Source of the DNA: Algoriphagus sp.
Lineage (GTDB): Bacteria > Bacteroidota > Bacteroidia > Cytophagales > Cyclobacteriaceae
DNA: 64,000 nt
Reading direction: 5' to 3'
NCBI RefSeq assembly: GCF_013373065.1
Contig: NZ_JABXIN010000004.1
Coordinates: forward strand, 26,492 to 90,491
The translations under genes and the position numbers were made by a program. Below the pieces are notes generated by a model. It saw only the letters and a list, made by a program, of their open reading frames with translations, did not search any database and was not told where the DNA came from. Position 1 is the stretch's first letter; every line of letters starts with the position of its first letter. Shown in pieces: positions 43,583 through 53,867 of the stretch.

Positions 43583-44884
43583 TTATCCTCCGAAGTCATC
43601 GAATCGGATATTTTCATCCGGAATTCCAAGATCTTCGAGCATCTTAAGAACGGCCGCATTCATCAAAGGAGGACCGCAAAGGTAATATTCAATCTCATCT
43701 GGCTCAGGATGATTTTTCAGATAGTTATCATACAATACCTGATGAATAAATCCTACATAGCCATCTCCTTCACCATCCAGAGATTCCTTGATCTTCCAAT
43801 TATCTTCAGGAAGTGGTTCTGAAAGACCAATGAAGAACTTAAAGTTCGGGAAGTCTTTTTCAATTTCTCTGAAGTGAGGCACGTAGAACAATTCCTTCTT
43901 AGAACGTCCACCGTACCAGTAGGAAACCTTTCGGTTTGTTTTCTCAGTATGGAACAAATGGAAGATATGTGATCTCAATGGAGCCATACCCGCACCACCA
44001 CCAATGTAGATCATTTCACGCTGGGTAGGGTTGATATGGAACTCACCATAAGGACCGGAGATAGTCACTTTGTCCCCTGGCTTTCTAGAGAAGACATAAG
44101 AAGAACAAACCCCTGGATTGACATCCATCCACTTGTTATTTGCTCTATCCCAAGGTGGAGTAGCAATACGGATGGTCAACATAATAATGTTACCTTCAGC
44201 TGGGTGGTTAGCCATCGAATATGCTCGGAAAAGCTCTTCGTCATTTTTCATAACCAAATCCCACAAACCGAATTTATCCCAATCACTTTTGTACACATCC
44301 CCGGGGTGTCCCAATTCTGGATGTGGAGTGATATCTATATCTTTGAAGTTCACGGTAATTGGTGGTACATCAATTTGAATATATCCTCCAGATTCGAAGT
44401 CGAGCGTTTCTCCTTCAGGAAGTTTCACCTTGAATTCTTTGATAAAGGTCGAAACGTTGTAGTTGGAGATAACCTCACACTCCCATTTCTTAATTCCGAA
44501 AATCTCCTCAGGGACACGAATCTTCATGTCCTGCTTCACTTTAACCTGACAAGCCAATCGCACATTTCCCTGCTGCTCGGCTCGGCTCAAGTGGCCAACT
44601 TCTGTAGGAAGGACTTCACCGCCTCCTTCTTCAACTACGCACTTGCACATCGCGCAAGTACCTCCACCACCACAAGCTGAGGGGAGAAAAATCTTTTGAT
44701 TACCCAGTGTTGAAAGTAAGCTCGTGCCCGCAGATGTGACAATTGGACTACTTTCATCTCCATTGATGACGATTTTCACATCTCCGGAATTGACCAGTTT
44801 GGACTGTGCAAAGAGGAGAATAAAAACCAGCAACAGGATGATCAGGGTAAATGCTACAATTGACGTGATAATTACTGAACCCAT
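43583..44884 (-). CDS. nqrF: Na+-translocating NADH:quinone reductase subunit F
   Basis: A 433-residue NADH dehydrogenase subunit of the sodium-pumping NQR complex. An N-terminal membrane helix (about 5-27) is followed by a 2Fe-2S domain with Cys71, Cys77, Cys80 and Cys112 ([13 protein letters not shown]), an FAD site at RAYSMANHP and an NADH site at [14 protein letters not shown]. All redox motifs are intact. It is a stand-alone gene here: accD precedes it and a terminator follows, with no nqrA-E beside it. Its own promoter lies 54-86 bases upstream. Confidence 0.95.
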   Translation of the reverse strand: MGSVIITSIVAFTLIILLLVFILLFAQSKLVNSGDVKIVINGDESSPIVTSAGTSLLSTLGNQKIFLPSACGGGGTCAMCKCVVEEGGGEVLPTEVGHLSRAEQQGNVRLACQVKVKQDMKIRVPEEIFGIKKWECEVISNYNVSTFIKEFKVKLPEGETLDFESGGYIQIDVPPITVNFKDIDITPHPELGHPGDVYKSDWDKFGLWDLVMKNDEELFRAYSMANHPAEGNIIMLTIRIATPPWDRANNKWMDVNPGVCSSYVFSRKPGDKVTISGPYGEFHINPTQREMIYIGGGAGMAPLRSHIFHLFHTEKTNRKVSYWYGGRSKKELFYVPHFREIEKDFPNFKFFIGLSEPLPEDNWKIKESLDGEGDGYVGFIHQVLYDNYLKNHPEPDEIEYYLCGPPLMNAAVLKMLEDLGIPDENIRFDDFGG

Positions 44885-44937
44885 GAAATTTTGGTTTTTC
44901 TATTCGTATGGATTTAAATGCCTTTTTTACAGGCGCA

Positions 44938-44970
44938 CAAATATATTTATTAATCATCAAAAGCGGTCAA
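44938..44970 (-). promoter_or_regulatory. Promoter of nqrF
   Basis: Minus-strand TTG (44970-44968), a 22-base spacer, and TATATTTG (44945-44938), an exact TAnnTTTG -7 box. The start codon is 54 bases beyond. A perfect 14-base palindrome, TTATAAGCTTATAA (45006-45019), sits just upstream, between accD and this promoter. Confidence 0.62.
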
Positions 44971-45023
44971 CCCAACCCGTAAATTTGAAGAGCGGACCTA
45001 CTTTTTTATAAGCTTATAACTGA

Positions 45024-45866
45024 TTAATTGTTCAAGAGGTTTAGCAAAGTGCTCAGTCTGTTTTTCAACTGCCGTCTATCGACAATGAAATCCAAAAACC
45101 CGTGTTCTAATACAAACTCAGAACTTTGGAAACCTTTGGGCAGATCTTTACCGATCGTTTCACGAATTACACGAGGCCCTGCAAAACCAATCAAAGCACC
45201 CGGCTCTGCAATATTAAAATCTCCTAACATGGCGTAGGAGGCGGTCACTCCCCCAGTCGTTGGGTCGGTTAATAGCGAGATGTAAGGAATCCCTGCCTGA
45301 TCCAATAAGGCCAATTTAGAAGAGGTTTTTGCCATTTGCATTAGGGAAAAGCCTGCTTCCATCATTCGAGCACCACCCGATTTGGAAATCATGAGGAAGG
45401 GAATTTTATGCTTGAGGGAATAATCTATAGCCCGGGCAATTTTTTCTCCCACTACAGAACCCATGGATCCACCGATGAAATTAAAGTCCATACAAGCAAT
45501 GACAATGTTCAATCCATTCATTTTCCCATGAGCGGTTCGAACAGCGTCTTTTAATTGAGTTTTTTCAATACTGCTTTTGATTCGGACAGGATATGGTTTG
45601 GTGTCGGTAAATTTCAGGGGATCCCCTGACGTCATATTCGCGTCCAATTCGGTGAATTTGTTATCATCAAAAAGGATTTCAAAATATTCGGCAGAACCGA
45701 TTTTTACGTGATAATCATCATCGGGGCACACATAGGAATTATTCTTAAGCTCCCGCGTATGAATGATATTTCCTTTTGGGGTTTTAAACCAAAGCCCATC
45801 AGGAGCATCCTTTTTCTCAGCGGTTGAGGTTTTAATCCCTTTATCCGTTCGTTTAAACCACGCCAT
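45024..45866 (-). CDS. accD: Acetyl-CoA carboxylase carboxyltransferase subunit beta
   Basis: A 280-residue crotonase-fold subunit that, with AccA, carries carboxyl groups from biotin to acetyl-CoA in fatty-acid synthesis. The core is normal: [47 protein letters not shown] and [10 protein letters not shown]. The N-terminal zinc ribbon, in Escherichia coli two CxxC pairs, is eroded: Thr29 and Gly32 stand for the first pair (WFKTPKG), and the second reads Cys47-Pro-Asp-Asp50 (VCPDD). Only one of four cysteines is left, so zinc is probably not bound here. Confidence 0.94.
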   Translation of the reverse strand: MAWFKRTDKGIKTSTAEKKDAPDGLWFKTPKGNIIHTRELKNNSYVCPDDDYHVKIGSAEYFEILFDDNKFTELDANMTSGDPLKFTDTKPYPVRIKSSIEKTQLKDAVRTAHGKMNGLNIVIACMDFNFIGGSMGSVVGEKIARAIDYSLKHKIPFLMISKSGGARMMEAGFSLMQMAKTSSKLALLDQAGIPYISLLTDPTTGGVTASYAMLGDFNIAEPGALIGFAGPRVIRETIGKDLPKGFQSSEFVLEHGFLDFIVDRRQLKNRLSTLLNLLNN

Positions 45867-45900
45867 ATTCGTTTTTTCTAGGTTAGAAAAGTTAAAGAAA

Positions 45901-45908
45901 CAAATTTA
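45901..45908 (-). promoter_or_regulatory. -7 box for accD
   Basis: Minus-strand TAAATTTG, an exact TAnnTTTG match, 34 bases before the accD ATG. No clear TTG at -33. Confidence 0.5.
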
Positions 45909-46070
45909 GACCTTAAATCCATGAAATGAAAACAGAACTTATTTAGTGAAGACTCTTTATGTAATTCAATCCAGCCTCTAATCCAGAGGTTTTTGCCGAC
46001 AAAATCCTAAATATTTTCTTAATTTCAGGCATTCTGGCAGCCTTCGCCAAGACCCAAAATCACCTAGCCC

Positions 46071-47702
46071 ATGAGCTACACTATTATTCTTGTCTTTTCG
46101 GCAATCATCCTGATTCTGGCGTACCGATTTTATGGAAACTTCGTATATCGGAAGTTTGGGTTAAATGATAAAAATCCATCTCCAGCGCATACGCTTCGGG
46201 ATGGTGTGGATTATGAACCTAGCAAACCCATCGTAGTTTTAGGTCATCACTTTGCCTCTATTGCAGGAGCAGGACCGATTGTGGGCCCCATCATTGCTGT
46301 AACATTTGGGTGGATTCCTGCCGTTATTTGGATTTTGGTTGGGGGAATATTTTTTGGAGCCGTGCATGATTTGGGAAGCATGGCCGCTTCGCTCCGTACA
46401 GAAGGAAAATCCATCGGTGTAATTATCCGGAATCAAATTGGACTCCAAGGGAAACAGCTTTTCGTGATTTTTAGCTTCTCAACCTTGATTCTAGTTATTG
46501 GGGTTTTTGCAGACATTATCGCAAAGACATTTATCTCCAACCCAAGTGTAGCTTCAGCATCCTTCTTATTCATTTTGCTTGCGGTAGCTTTTGGTTTTGT
46601 GAATCGGCTTATTGGAAATCGAAAAAAAACATTTCTTATCATCTCAGTCATTGGAGTGGTACTGATGTATTTTTCAGTTTACTTAGGGATGTTGATCCCC
46701 TTTGCATTGGATTATAAAGCTTGGGTTTTCCTGCTACTAGCTTATGCCTTTGTGGCATCCGTCACGCCTGTCAGTCTTCTGCTTCAGCCTAGGGATTACT
46801 TAAATAGCTTTTTGCTGTACGGGATGATGATAGCAGCCATCTTAGGAGTGTTTTTTGCAAATCCTAGTATCAAGATGAGTAATGAAATCACACTTGCTAC
46901 TGAAAATCTAGGTTATATTTTTCCGGTTTTATTTGTCACCATTGCCTGTGGTGCGATCAGTGGCTTTCATTCCTTAGTAGCATCAGGAACCACTTCGAAG
47001 CAATTGGATAAAGAGAGCGATGCCAAAATCGTGGGTTTTGGAGGGATGTTGATCGAGTCCTTTCTCGCAATCTTGTCTGTTGGGGCGGTGGTCATTTTAG
47101 AAAAAGGCGAATATCTAAGCCGATTAGGTGAGGAAGGTCCTGTCGCCCTTTTTTCTACGGGTTTGGGAGGAATGATTTCCACATTAGGAATTTCAGAAGC
47201 CTTTGCAGTGAGTTTTGTTGCTTTAACCGTTTCTGCCTTCGCCCTAACTACATTGGATACCTGCACGAGATTGGCGCGGTTCACGGTTCAAGAATATTTT
47301 GAAGATGTCCAAACCCCTGCTGGAAAAACGCTTTCTCAAAACCGATTTATTTCAACGGGATTGGTAGTGATTTTCTCAGCTCTTCTTTTGGCTTCAGGAG
47401 AATTCGCTGTGTTGTGGCCCATCTTTGGGTCGGCCAATCAGCTACTTGCAGCACTGGCTTTGTTGACCATTGCCGTCTGGATGATTCATAAAAAGAAAAA
47501 TGCTCTTTTTGTCACCATCCCCATGTTTTTCATGTTTACCGTAACATTAGCCTCTTTGGGATTATTTGCTTGGAAAAACTTCCAAGATCAAGTGTATGTG
47601 CTTTCCATTATGGCTGCCTTACTATTTGTATTGGCGATATCACTGATGATATTAGCTACAAAAAGTATTAAAAGTAAGGTCAAAGAACCTGCAAAGGCAT
47701 AA
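46071..47702 (+). CDS. cstA: CstA-type carbon starvation membrane transporter
   Basis: A 543-residue polytopic protein (about 14-16 hydrophobic segments) with the CstA hallmark VVLGHHFASIAGAGPIVGPI at about 56-75, GAVHDLGSMAASLR, and the late motif GFHSLVASGTTSKQL. It is of the shorter type, about 150 residues less than Escherichia coli CstA. Family members import peptides or pyruvate, often when carbon is scarce. No two-component or CRP-type site is evident upstream; the 204-base gap to accD holds a small hairpin (CCTCT/AGAGG) ahead of a T run near 45976-45996. Confidence 0.93.
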   Translation: MSYTIILVFSAIILILAYRFYGNFVYRKFGLNDKNPSPAHTLRDGVDYEPSKPIVVLGHHFASIAGAGPIVGPIIAVTFGWIPAVIWILVGGIFFGAVHDLGSMAASLRTEGKSIGVIIRNQIGLQGKQLFVIFSFSTLILVIGVFADIIAKTFISNPSVASASFLFILLAVAFGFVNRLIGNRKKTFLIISVIGVVLMYFSVYLGMLIPFALDYKAWVFLLLAYAFVASVTPVSLLLQPRDYLNSFLLYGMMIAAILGVFFANPSIKMSNEITLATENLGYIFPVLFVTIACGAISGFHSLVASGTTSKQLDKESDAKIVGFGGMLIESFLAILSVGAVVILEKGEYLSRLGEEGPVALFSTGLGGMISTLGISEAFAVSFVALTVSAFALTTLDTCTRLARFTVQEYFEDVQTPAGKTLSQNRFISTGLVVIFSALLLASGEFAVLWPIFGSANQLLAALALLTIAVWMIHKKKNALFVTIPMFFMFTVTLASLGLFAWKNFQDQVYVLSIMAALLFVLAISLMILATKSIKSKVKEPAKA

Positions 47703-47705
47703 GGA

Positions 47706-47897
47706 TTAAATCATCCTTAGAATAGCAAAAAGTAAACTGAATAAAAGAAAAGAGAGTCCATAAACTTGGATGACTTTCAACCTATTCATCCGATCCAAAA
47801 ACCAAAGCACCCATACCGGACGAATCAATCCCAATAAAAGGCATAGCAAACTCAGAATAGAAAGCGCCTTGAATAAAAATTGAAGTGCAAACAGCAT
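47706..47897 (-). CDS. Small two-helix membrane protein
   Basis: A 63-residue protein with two predicted membrane helices (LQFLFKALSILSLLCLLLGL and VIQVYGLSFLLFSLLFAIL) joined by a basic loop (DRMNRLK). I start at the ATG at 47897, because the frame's upstream part overlaps the infB terminator. Function unknown; it might belong to a conserved small inner-membrane family of Bacteroidota. It is downstream of infB on the same strand but beyond its terminator. Confidence 0.6.
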   Translation of the reverse strand: MLFALQFLFKALSILSLLCLLLGLIRPVWVLWFLDRMNRLKVIQVYGLSFLLFSLLFAILRMI

Positions 47898-47908
47898 TTT
47901 GATTAACG

Positions 47909-47939
47909 AAAAAAAGGAGCAGGTCTCCCCACTCCTTTT
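47909..47939 (-). terminator. infB operon terminator
   Basis: On the minus strand AAAAGGAG (47939-47932) pairs with CTCCTTTT (47919-47912), ending in a T run (to 47909). It lies about 20 bases after the infB stop and closes rimP-nusA-infB. Confidence 0.85.
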
Positions 47940-47957
47940 CAATTGAATTTATGTTGA

Positions 47958-50717
47958 TTAAAGCTTGCGCTTTATTTCTCGCATTTCATATCCTTCAATC
48001 GTATCATCCACTTGGATGTTGTTGAAGTTTTTGATGGAAATACCACATTCGTATCCAGCTTTCACTTCCGCTACATCATCCTTGAATCGCTTCAATTGAT
48101 CGATTTCTCCATCATGGATTACGATACCATCACGGATAACACGGATTTTGTTCTTTCTGGTAATGTATCCATCGGTCACATAAGAACCAGCGACTGTTCC
48201 CACTTTGGAAATTTTGAAGACTTCCCGAACTTGGATATTTCCGGTGATAACTTCTTCGAATTCCGGCTCCAACATCCCTTCGATCGCATCCTTGATTTGA
48301 TTGATCGCATCATAGATGATGGAGTAGTGACGGATTTCAATCTCTTCTTGCTCGGCAAGTCTTTTTGCATTAGCAGAAGGTCGAACCTGGAATCCTAAAA
48401 TAATCGCGTCAGATGCAGAGGCAAGCAATACATCGGATTCTGAAATCTGGCCTACACCTTTGTGAATGATACTCACCTTTACCTCATCTGTAGAAAGTTT
48501 CAGCAAGGAATCAGAGAGAGCTTCCACAGAACCATCCACATCACCCTTGATGATGATGTTAAGTTCTTTGAAGTTCCCGATCGCCAATCGTCTTCCGATT
48601 TCATCCAAAGTAATATGCTTCTTGGTACGAAGACTTTGCTCTCGTTGAATTTGCTCTCTGGAATTGGCAATTTCACGAGCTTCTCGCTCATTATCATAAA
48701 CCTTCAAGGAATCACCGGCTTGAGGTGCTCCACTTAATCCTAATATCTGTATTGGAGTAGAAGGTCCTGCCTCTTTCAGTTTTTTACCAGTATGATCAAA
48801 CATGGCCTTCACACGCCCGTAGTGAGAGCCTGCTACCATTACATCCCCAACATGCAAGGTTCCGGCTTGGATCATCACAGTTGCAACGTATCCTCGTCCT
48901 TTATCCAAAGAAGCTTCGATTACGGTACCTACAGCATTCTTATTTGGATTGGCTTTCAATTCAAGAATTTCAGCTTCCAAAAGGACTTTTTCCAATAGCT
49001 CATCTACACCTTGACCAGTCTTCGCAGAAATATCTTGAGACTGGTATTTACCACCCCATTCTTCTACCAAGAGGTTCATATTCGCCAATTCCTCCTTGAT
49101 CTTATTAGGATTTGCATTTGGCTTATCCACTTTATTGATCGCAAAGATCATCGGAACACCTGCAACCTGTGCGTGGTTGATCGCTTCTTTTGTTTGAGGC
49201 ATGATGCTATCATCGGCAGCAATCACAATAATTGCCACGTCCGTAATTTTGGCACCCCGTGCACGCATCGCGGTAAAGGCTTCGTGACCCGGCGTATCCA
49301 AGAAGGCAATCTTGTGTCCATCCTTGGTACGCACATCGTATGCACCAATGTGCTGGGTAATCCCACCCGCTTCAGCTGCTGTAACTTTTGATCGTCTGAT
49401 GTAGTCCAAAAGGGATGTTTTACCATGGTCAACGTGACCCATGATGGTAACGATAGGCGCTCGTTCCACCATATCTTCTGGCTTATCCTCCTCCTCTTCT
49501 ACGATTTCCTCTTCAATATCCTTGGTGAATTCCACTTCGTATCCAAATTCGTCTGCGATAATGGTTATTGCTTCCGCATCGAGACGTTGGTTGATGGAAA
49601 CAAACATTCCCAAAGACATACAGGTGGAAATAATTTCATTCACTGAAACATCAAGAAGTGATGCCAAATCATTCGCCGAAATAAATTCGGTAACCTTTAA
49701 GATCTTGCTTCCTTCCTGTGCCATTTCGGAAGTATCCTTCTCCCGTTCAGCTTTTTTATCACGTCGACTTTTCTTACCCCCGGATTTTCCACCCTGAAGT
49801 CTAGCAAGGGTTTGTTTGATTTGGTCTTGGATTTCCTTTTGGGTAGGCTCTACCTTTTGGTTTCTGGTAGGCTGTCCCTTTCTGCCACCCTTCTGACCAT
49901 CTCCTTGGCCTTGTTGACCTTGGCCTCTATTCTTATTGCCTTTGTCAATACGCTTTCGAGGTCGCTTTTTATCACGAGCACGTTCATCCGATGAAGCGAC
50001 TGGGCCACCCTTCTTCTTTTTCTCGGCAGGCAATTCGATTTTACCCAAAACTGTCAAGCCCTTGAGGTTATCAGCTTTCGCTGCAATTACTTCCTCTTTC
50101 GGCTCAGGTTGCTTCGGAGCTTTTTCAACTGGTTTTTCAGAAGCAGGTGGAGTTGGCTTTTGGACCGGTTTTTCGGCAGCCTTTGGCTTTTCCTGTTCTT
50201 TAGGAGCCGCTGGAGCTTGTTTAGCCTCAGACTTCTTCTCAAAGCGCTGATCTTTTCTATGTTTTTTGGGCTCCCCTTTAGGAGGGAGATCAATCTTACC
50301 CAATACCTTGATGCCCTCTAATTTTGGAGCATCTGTAGATACTTTTTCAGATTCTACTTCTTTCGGTGCAGGCTGTTCTACTTTTGGTTGCTCTTGAACC
50401 GGAGGCGCAGGTGGAGTTGGCTCTTCTTTTGGAGCAGGTGCTGGAGCTGGAGCGGGAGCAGGTTCCGGTTGAGGTTCTGGTTCGAGCGTAACTGTCTCGT
50501 GACGCTTCCCAATGGATAAATGTGAAGCTTCCTCTTTTTCTTGAGCTGAGGATCTAAATTCCTTATTCAGCAACTCCACTTGCTCCATGCTGATTTTGGA
50601 ATTGGGATTATCCTGCACCTCATGGCCCTTTTTTGCCAATGTCTCAACAAGGGTAGCAGTACCCACATTGAGCTTCCTAGCTAAAGCGCCTAATCTCATC
50701 ATTTTTTCTTCTGACAT
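47958..50717 (-). CDS. infB: Translation initiation factor IF-2
   Basis: A 919-residue GTPase that places initiator tRNA on the ribosome. Residues 1-55 form the small N-domain ([20 protein letters not shown]); 60-330 are a long Lys/Pro/Glu/Ala-rich linker with runs such as [13 protein letters not shown]; a second N-type domain lies at about 345-400; the G domain follows with [12 protein letters not shown] (about 426), [16 protein letters not shown] and [11 protein letters not shown]. Domains II, III and C2 complete it. I start at ATG 50717; a TTG two codons earlier is less likely. It is the third gene after rimP and nusA. Confidence 0.96.
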   Translation of the reverse strand: MSEEKMMRLGALARKLNVGTATLVETLAKKGHEVQDNPNSKISMEQVELLNKEFRSSAQEKEEASHLSIGKRHETVTLEPEPQPEPAPAPAPAPAPKEEPTPPAPPVQEQPKVEQPAPKEVESEKVSTDAPKLEGIKVLGKIDLPPKGEPKKHRKDQRFEKKSEAKQAPAAPKEQEKPKAAEKPVQKPTPPASEKPVEKAPKQPEPKEEVIAAKADNLKGLTVLGKIELPAEKKKKGGPVASSDERARDKKRPRKRIDKGNKNRGQGQQGQGDGQKGGRKGQPTRNQKVEPTQKEIQDQIKQTLARLQGGKSGGKKSRRDKKAEREKDTSEMAQEGSKILKVTEFISANDLASLLDVSVNEIISTCMSLGMFVSINQRLDAEAITIIADEFGYEVEFTKDIEEEIVEEEEDKPEDMVERAPIVTIMGHVDHGKTSLLDYIRRSKVTAAEAGGITQHIGAYDVRTKDGHKIAFLDTPGHEAFTAMRARGAKITDVAIIVIAADDSIMPQTKEAINHAQVAGVPMIFAINKVDKPNANPNKIKEELANMNLLVEEWGGKYQSQDISAKTGQGVDELLEKVLLEAEILELKANPNKNAVGTVIEASLDKGRGYVATVMIQAGTLHVGDVMVAGSHYGRVKAMFDHTGKKLKEAGPSTPIQILGLSGAPQAGDSLKVYDNEREAREIANSREQIQREQSLRTKKHITLDEIGRRLAIGNFKELNIIIKGDVDGSVEALSDSLLKLSTDEVKVSIIHKGVGQISESDVLLASASDAIILGFQVRPSANAKRLAEQEEIEIRHYSIIYDAINQIKDAIEGMLEPEFEEVITGNIQVREVFKISKVGTVAGSYVTDGYITRKNKIRVIRDGIVIHDGEIDQLKRFKDDVAEVKAGYECGISIKNFNNIQVDDTIEGYEMREIKRKL

Positions 50718-50778
50718 ACGCAAAAACCGCTTTCGAAATCTATTTTAAATATTGGGTAATAGGTAGACTTTCAGTCTT

Positions 50779-52023
50779 TTATTGTTCAAACTCTTGACGT
50801 AGGATTCGGAAGATTTCCTCAATAGTTTCTTCTTCCAATTCCGTACGACGTACCAAATCTTCTTTGGTCAATGCCAATACCGATTTAGCTGTATCCAAAC
50901 CAGTCTTTTTCAATTCATCGATGATCCAAGCATCAATTTCATCTGCAAATTCAACCAAATCCACATCTTCTTCTTCATTCTCATTAAGTTCTCTGAAGAC
51001 GTCAATTTCATATCCTACCAATTTGCTGGCCAATTTGATATTGTAACCACCCTTTCCAATAGCAAGGGACACTTGGTCTGGCTTCAAAAACACAGAAATT
51101 CGCTTGGTCTCCTCGTTTACAGAAATTGAAGAAACTTTAGCAGGACTCAAAGCTCTGGATACATACAGCTCCAAGTTTTCTGTATAATTGATCACATCAA
51201 TATTTTCGTTCTGCAATTCACGCACAATCGCATGAATTCGAGATCCTTTCATCCCTACGCAAGCTCCTACAGGATCAATTCGATCATCATAGGATTCCAC
51301 TGCTACCTTAGCTCGCTCTCCTGGCTCTCTCACGATTTTCACAATGGTAATCAATCCATCATATACTTCAGGAACTTCATTTTCAAAGAGTCTTTCCAAA
51401 AAGACCGGGGAAGTTCTGGATAAAATGATCTTAGGGTTCCCGTTCATCATGTCCACCTTATGCACAATCGCCTTCACGGTGTCCCCTTTTCTAAATCTAT
51501 CTTTAGGAATTTGCTCTCCTTTAGGTAAAATCAATTCGTTGCCTTCACCATCAATCAACAACACCTCCCTGCTCAAAATCTGATAGACTTCCGCAGTGAC
51601 TATTTCCCCTACGAGTTCTTCATACTTGTTGAACAGGATATCTTTCTCTAAATCTTTAATCTTTTGGATCAAAGTCTGACGAGCCATCTGTACAGCTCTT
51701 CTTCCAAATTCTTCAAGTTCAATTTTTTCATAAACCTCTTCTCCGATTTCAAAATCCGGTTCGATTTTTCGAGCTTCGGAAAAGCTGATTTTATCAAAAT
51801 CCCAAATATCTTCTGAGTTGTCATCTACAATCTCCCGAATCCGGAAAATCTCCAAATCCCCCTTATCAGCATTGATGGTTACGTCAAAGTTTTCATCCGT
51901 TTCAAATTTTTTCCGGATCATGGCTCTGAACACATCCTCAAGAATACGGATCATCGTAGGGCGATCCACATTTTTAGATCTCGCAAATTCCGCGAAGGAT
52001 TCGATTAAAACTTTGGCATCCAT
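50779..52023 (-). CDS. nusA: Transcription termination/antitermination factor NusA
   Basis: A 414-residue RNA-polymerase-binding factor. The N-terminal domain covers about 1-125, an S1 domain about 130-200 (GEIVTAEVYQILSREVLLID), and two KH domains follow, with GACVGMKGSRIHAIVREL and SLAIGKGGYNIKLASKLVGY. The C-terminus (about 345-414) keeps only a short helix-hairpin stretch (LDTAKSVLALTKEDLVRRTE), without the tandem acidic repeats of Escherichia coli NusA. It starts five bases after the rimP stop. Confidence 0.96.
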   Translation of the reverse strand: MDAKVLIESFAEFARSKNVDRPTMIRILEDVFRAMIRKKFETDENFDVTINADKGDLEIFRIREIVDDNSEDIWDFDKISFSEARKIEPDFEIGEEVYEKIELEEFGRRAVQMARQTLIQKIKDLEKDILFNKYEELVGEIVTAEVYQILSREVLLIDGEGNELILPKGEQIPKDRFRKGDTVKAIVHKVDMMNGNPKIILSRTSPVFLERLFENEVPEVYDGLITIVKIVREPGERAKVAVESYDDRIDPVGACVGMKGSRIHAIVRELQNENIDVINYTENLELYVSRALSPAKVSSISVNEETKRISVFLKPDQVSLAIGKGGYNIKLASKLVGYEIDVFRELNENEEEDVDLVEFADEIDAWIIDELKKTGLDTAKSVLALTKEDLVRRTELEEETIEEIFRILRQEFEQ

Positions 52024-52028
52024 TTGAT

Positions 52029-52502
52029 TTATTTAAAAGACACTTGTACAACTGATTTTTTTATATCACCATAGGCAATTGGCAGTTCTTGTTCCACTGC
52101 CTTCTTCCCTTTTTCTTTTACTTTGACAGCAAGCAAAATGCCATCCTCATTCGCTTCTAGCAACTTCCCCTTTTGCTCTTTTCCGTCTGTGGTCAGCACC
52201 TTTAACTCCCTCCCAACATTTTTTCGATACTGTCGGAGGCTTGACAGCGGAAAATCCACACCTGGAGAGGAAACCTCAATTCGGTAAGCGGAATCGATCA
52301 AATCCAAAGCCTCGATTTCCTGGGAAACCAATCGACTTACCTTGGCACAGGAATCGATAGTCAAGCCCTGATCTGCATCGATCAAAATATTCAAGTTTAA
52401 TTGATCCTTTTTGGGGGTCAATTGAAGATCTACCAGAAAATGCTCCTCGTCGGGGAGATTCCGCTCAACTAGCTCTGTCAATTTTCTTTTTAAATCCTCC
52501 AT
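52029..52502 (-). CDS. rimP: Ribosome maturation factor RimP
   Basis: A 157-residue 30S maturation factor. The N-terminal alpha/beta domain (LVERNLPDEEHFLVDLQL), the central ISSPG-like motif IEVSSPGVDFPLSSLRQYRK and the C-terminal SH3-like barrel are visible. The frame is open to 52562, but the ATG at 52502 (MEDLKRKLTEL) fits the family and the operon promoter, whose transcript would start near 52555, leaving the upstream ATG outside the message. First gene of rimP-nusA-infB, a conserved order. Confidence 0.93.
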   Translation of the reverse strand: MEDLKRKLTELVERNLPDEEHFLVDLQLTPKKDQLNLNILIDADQGLTIDSCAKVSRLVSQEIEALDLIDSAYRIEVSSPGVDFPLSSLRQYRKNVGRELKVLTTDGKEQKGKLLEANEDGILLAVKVKEKGKKAVEQELPIAYGDIKKSVVQVSFK

Positions 52503-52561
52503 AAGAATCGATAATGAAAGAGGGGACATGTGGTCCCCTCTAGAAACTTTCGAATACGGCA

Positions 52562-52592
52562 CAAAGGTAAAATAATTTTAATCGAAAAACAA
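52562..52592 (-). promoter_or_regulatory. Promoter of rimP-nusA-infB
   Basis: Minus-strand TTG (52592-52590), a 20-base spacer and TACCTTTG (52569-52562). Both elements and the spacing fit the Bacteroidota housekeeping promoter. The transcript would start near 52555, about 50 bases before the rimP ATG. Confidence 0.75.
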
Positions 52593-52738
52593 TTTTCTAC
52601 CCCGTATGAAAATTGTAAAGAAGAATGATTTTGAAAGATTTAAGGTCAATTTTCAGGATTTATGGTAGCAAGCTCCCTTATTCTTTATTTTCAGTCAAAA
52701 AATATCCCCAATGATTCAATTTTATGGCAAGAAGATAA

Positions 52739-52746
52739 TAATTTTG
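52739..52746 (+). promoter_or_regulatory. -7 box for the mreB operon
   Basis: TAATTTTG, an exact TAnnTTTG match, 85 bases before the mreB ATG. No TTG at the -33 position, so it is a weaker call. Confidence 0.45.
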
Positions 52747-52831
52747 CCGACCTCCGTTTAATAAATGCGTAACTTGTTACCGTTGTTAGACTTTCCAAAC
52801 TGCATACCATTAAAAAACACCAAGCTTAAAC

Positions 52832-53860
52832 ATGGGATTATTTGATTTTTTTTCAAGTGACATCGCCATAGATCTCGGAACAGCCAATACGCTGATCATC
52901 CATAAGGATAAAATCGTGGTCGACGAACCTTCCATCATTGCTATTGATAAGACCAATAACCGGGTTCTTGCCGTAGGTAGGGAGGCGATGAACATGCATG
53001 AAAAAACACACGAAAACATCAAAACAATTCGTCCGCTAAAGGACGGTGTGATTGCAGACTTTTATGCTGCAGAACAAATGATTCGTGGGTTAATCAAAAT
53101 GATCCCTGGTCAGAAAAAAGGAATGTTTCCACAATCACACCGAATGGTAATCTGCATTCCTTCCGGTATTACAGAAGTGGAAAAAAGAGCTGTGCGCGAC
53201 TCTGCCGAGCATGCAGGTGCAAAGGAAGTTTATATGATTTTTGAACCAATCGCCGCTGCGATTGGTATCGGGATCGATATTGAAAAACCGATGGGATCCA
53301 TGATCGTGGATATCGGTGGGGGTACTACTGAAATTGCCTTGATCGCTCTGTCAGGAATTGTTGCTGATCAATCCATTCGCGTAGCAGGTGACACCTTCAC
53401 CAAGGACATTCTTGACTACATGCGCAGACAGCATAATTTATTGATTGGTGAGCGATCTGCTGAAAAAGTCAAAATCGCCATTGGTTCTGCCTTGACTGAA
53501 TTGGACGAAGCTCCTGAAGATTATGAAATTCGAGGTAGAGACTTGATGACAGGTATTCCGAAAGTCATCAAGGTCTCCTATTCTGAGATTGCTTTTGCAT
53601 TGGATAAATCTGTATCCAAAATTGAGGAAGCAGTATTGAAAGCCTTGGAAATTGCTCCACCTGAATTGTCGGCAGACATCTATGACAATGGCATTCACCT
53701 TACAGGTGGGGGAGCACTTTTAAAAGGACTTGATAAGCGACTTCATCAAAAAACCAAACTTCCTATCCACATTGCTGAAGACCCACTTCGCGCAGTGGTT
53801 AGAGGAACAGGTACTGCCTTGAAAAACCTACAAAATTTCCGAACTGTATTGATGACTTAA
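52832..53860 (+). CDS. mreB: Rod-shape actin homologue MreB
   Basis: A 342-residue actin-like ATPase that organises cell-wall elongation under the inner membrane. It shows the N-terminal amphipathic membrane anchor (MGLFDFFSSD), phosphate-1 motif AIDLGTANTLI, phosphate-2 IVDIGGGTTEIALI and the adenosine motif HLTGGGALLKGLD. Length is normal. It opens a five-gene elongation operon, mreC starting seven bases after its stop. Confidence 0.97.
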   Translation: MGLFDFFSSDIAIDLGTANTLIIHKDKIVVDEPSIIAIDKTNNRVLAVGREAMNMHEKTHENIKTIRPLKDGVIADFYAAEQMIRGLIKMIPGQKKGMFPQSHRMVICIPSGITEVEKRAVRDSAEHAGAKEVYMIFEPIAAAIGIGIDIEKPMGSMIVDIGGGTTEIALIALSGIVADQSIRVAGDTFTKDILDYMRRQHNLLIGERSAEKVKIAIGSALTELDEAPEDYEIRGRDLMTGIPKVIKVSYSEIAFALDKSVSKIEEAVLKALEIAPPELSADIYDNGIHLTGGGALLKGLDKRLHQKTKLPIHIAEDPLRAVVRGTGTALKNLQNFRTVLMT

Positions 53861-53867
53861 AGCCTGA

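Larger units (their letters stand above)
52503..52831. other. Divergent regulatory gap between rimP and mreB
   Basis: This 329-base stretch contains no credible gene. It holds the leader and promoter of rimP-nusA-infB on the left and the mreB -7 box on the right. A short inverted repeat, GTAAC-TT-GTTAC (52769-52780), lies downstream of the mreB box. The middle part is AT-rich without other structure that I can see. Confidence 0.7.

Noticed and set aside
44036..44680. 214-codon open frame on the plus strand
   Set aside because: It lies entirely inside nqrF on the other strand, whose iron-sulfur, FAD and NADH motifs are certain; the frame encodes no recognisable domain.
45976..45996. Small hairpin CCTCT/AGAGG before a T run upstream of cstA
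   Set aside because: Five base pairs is too short to call a terminator, and no plus-strand gene ends before it.
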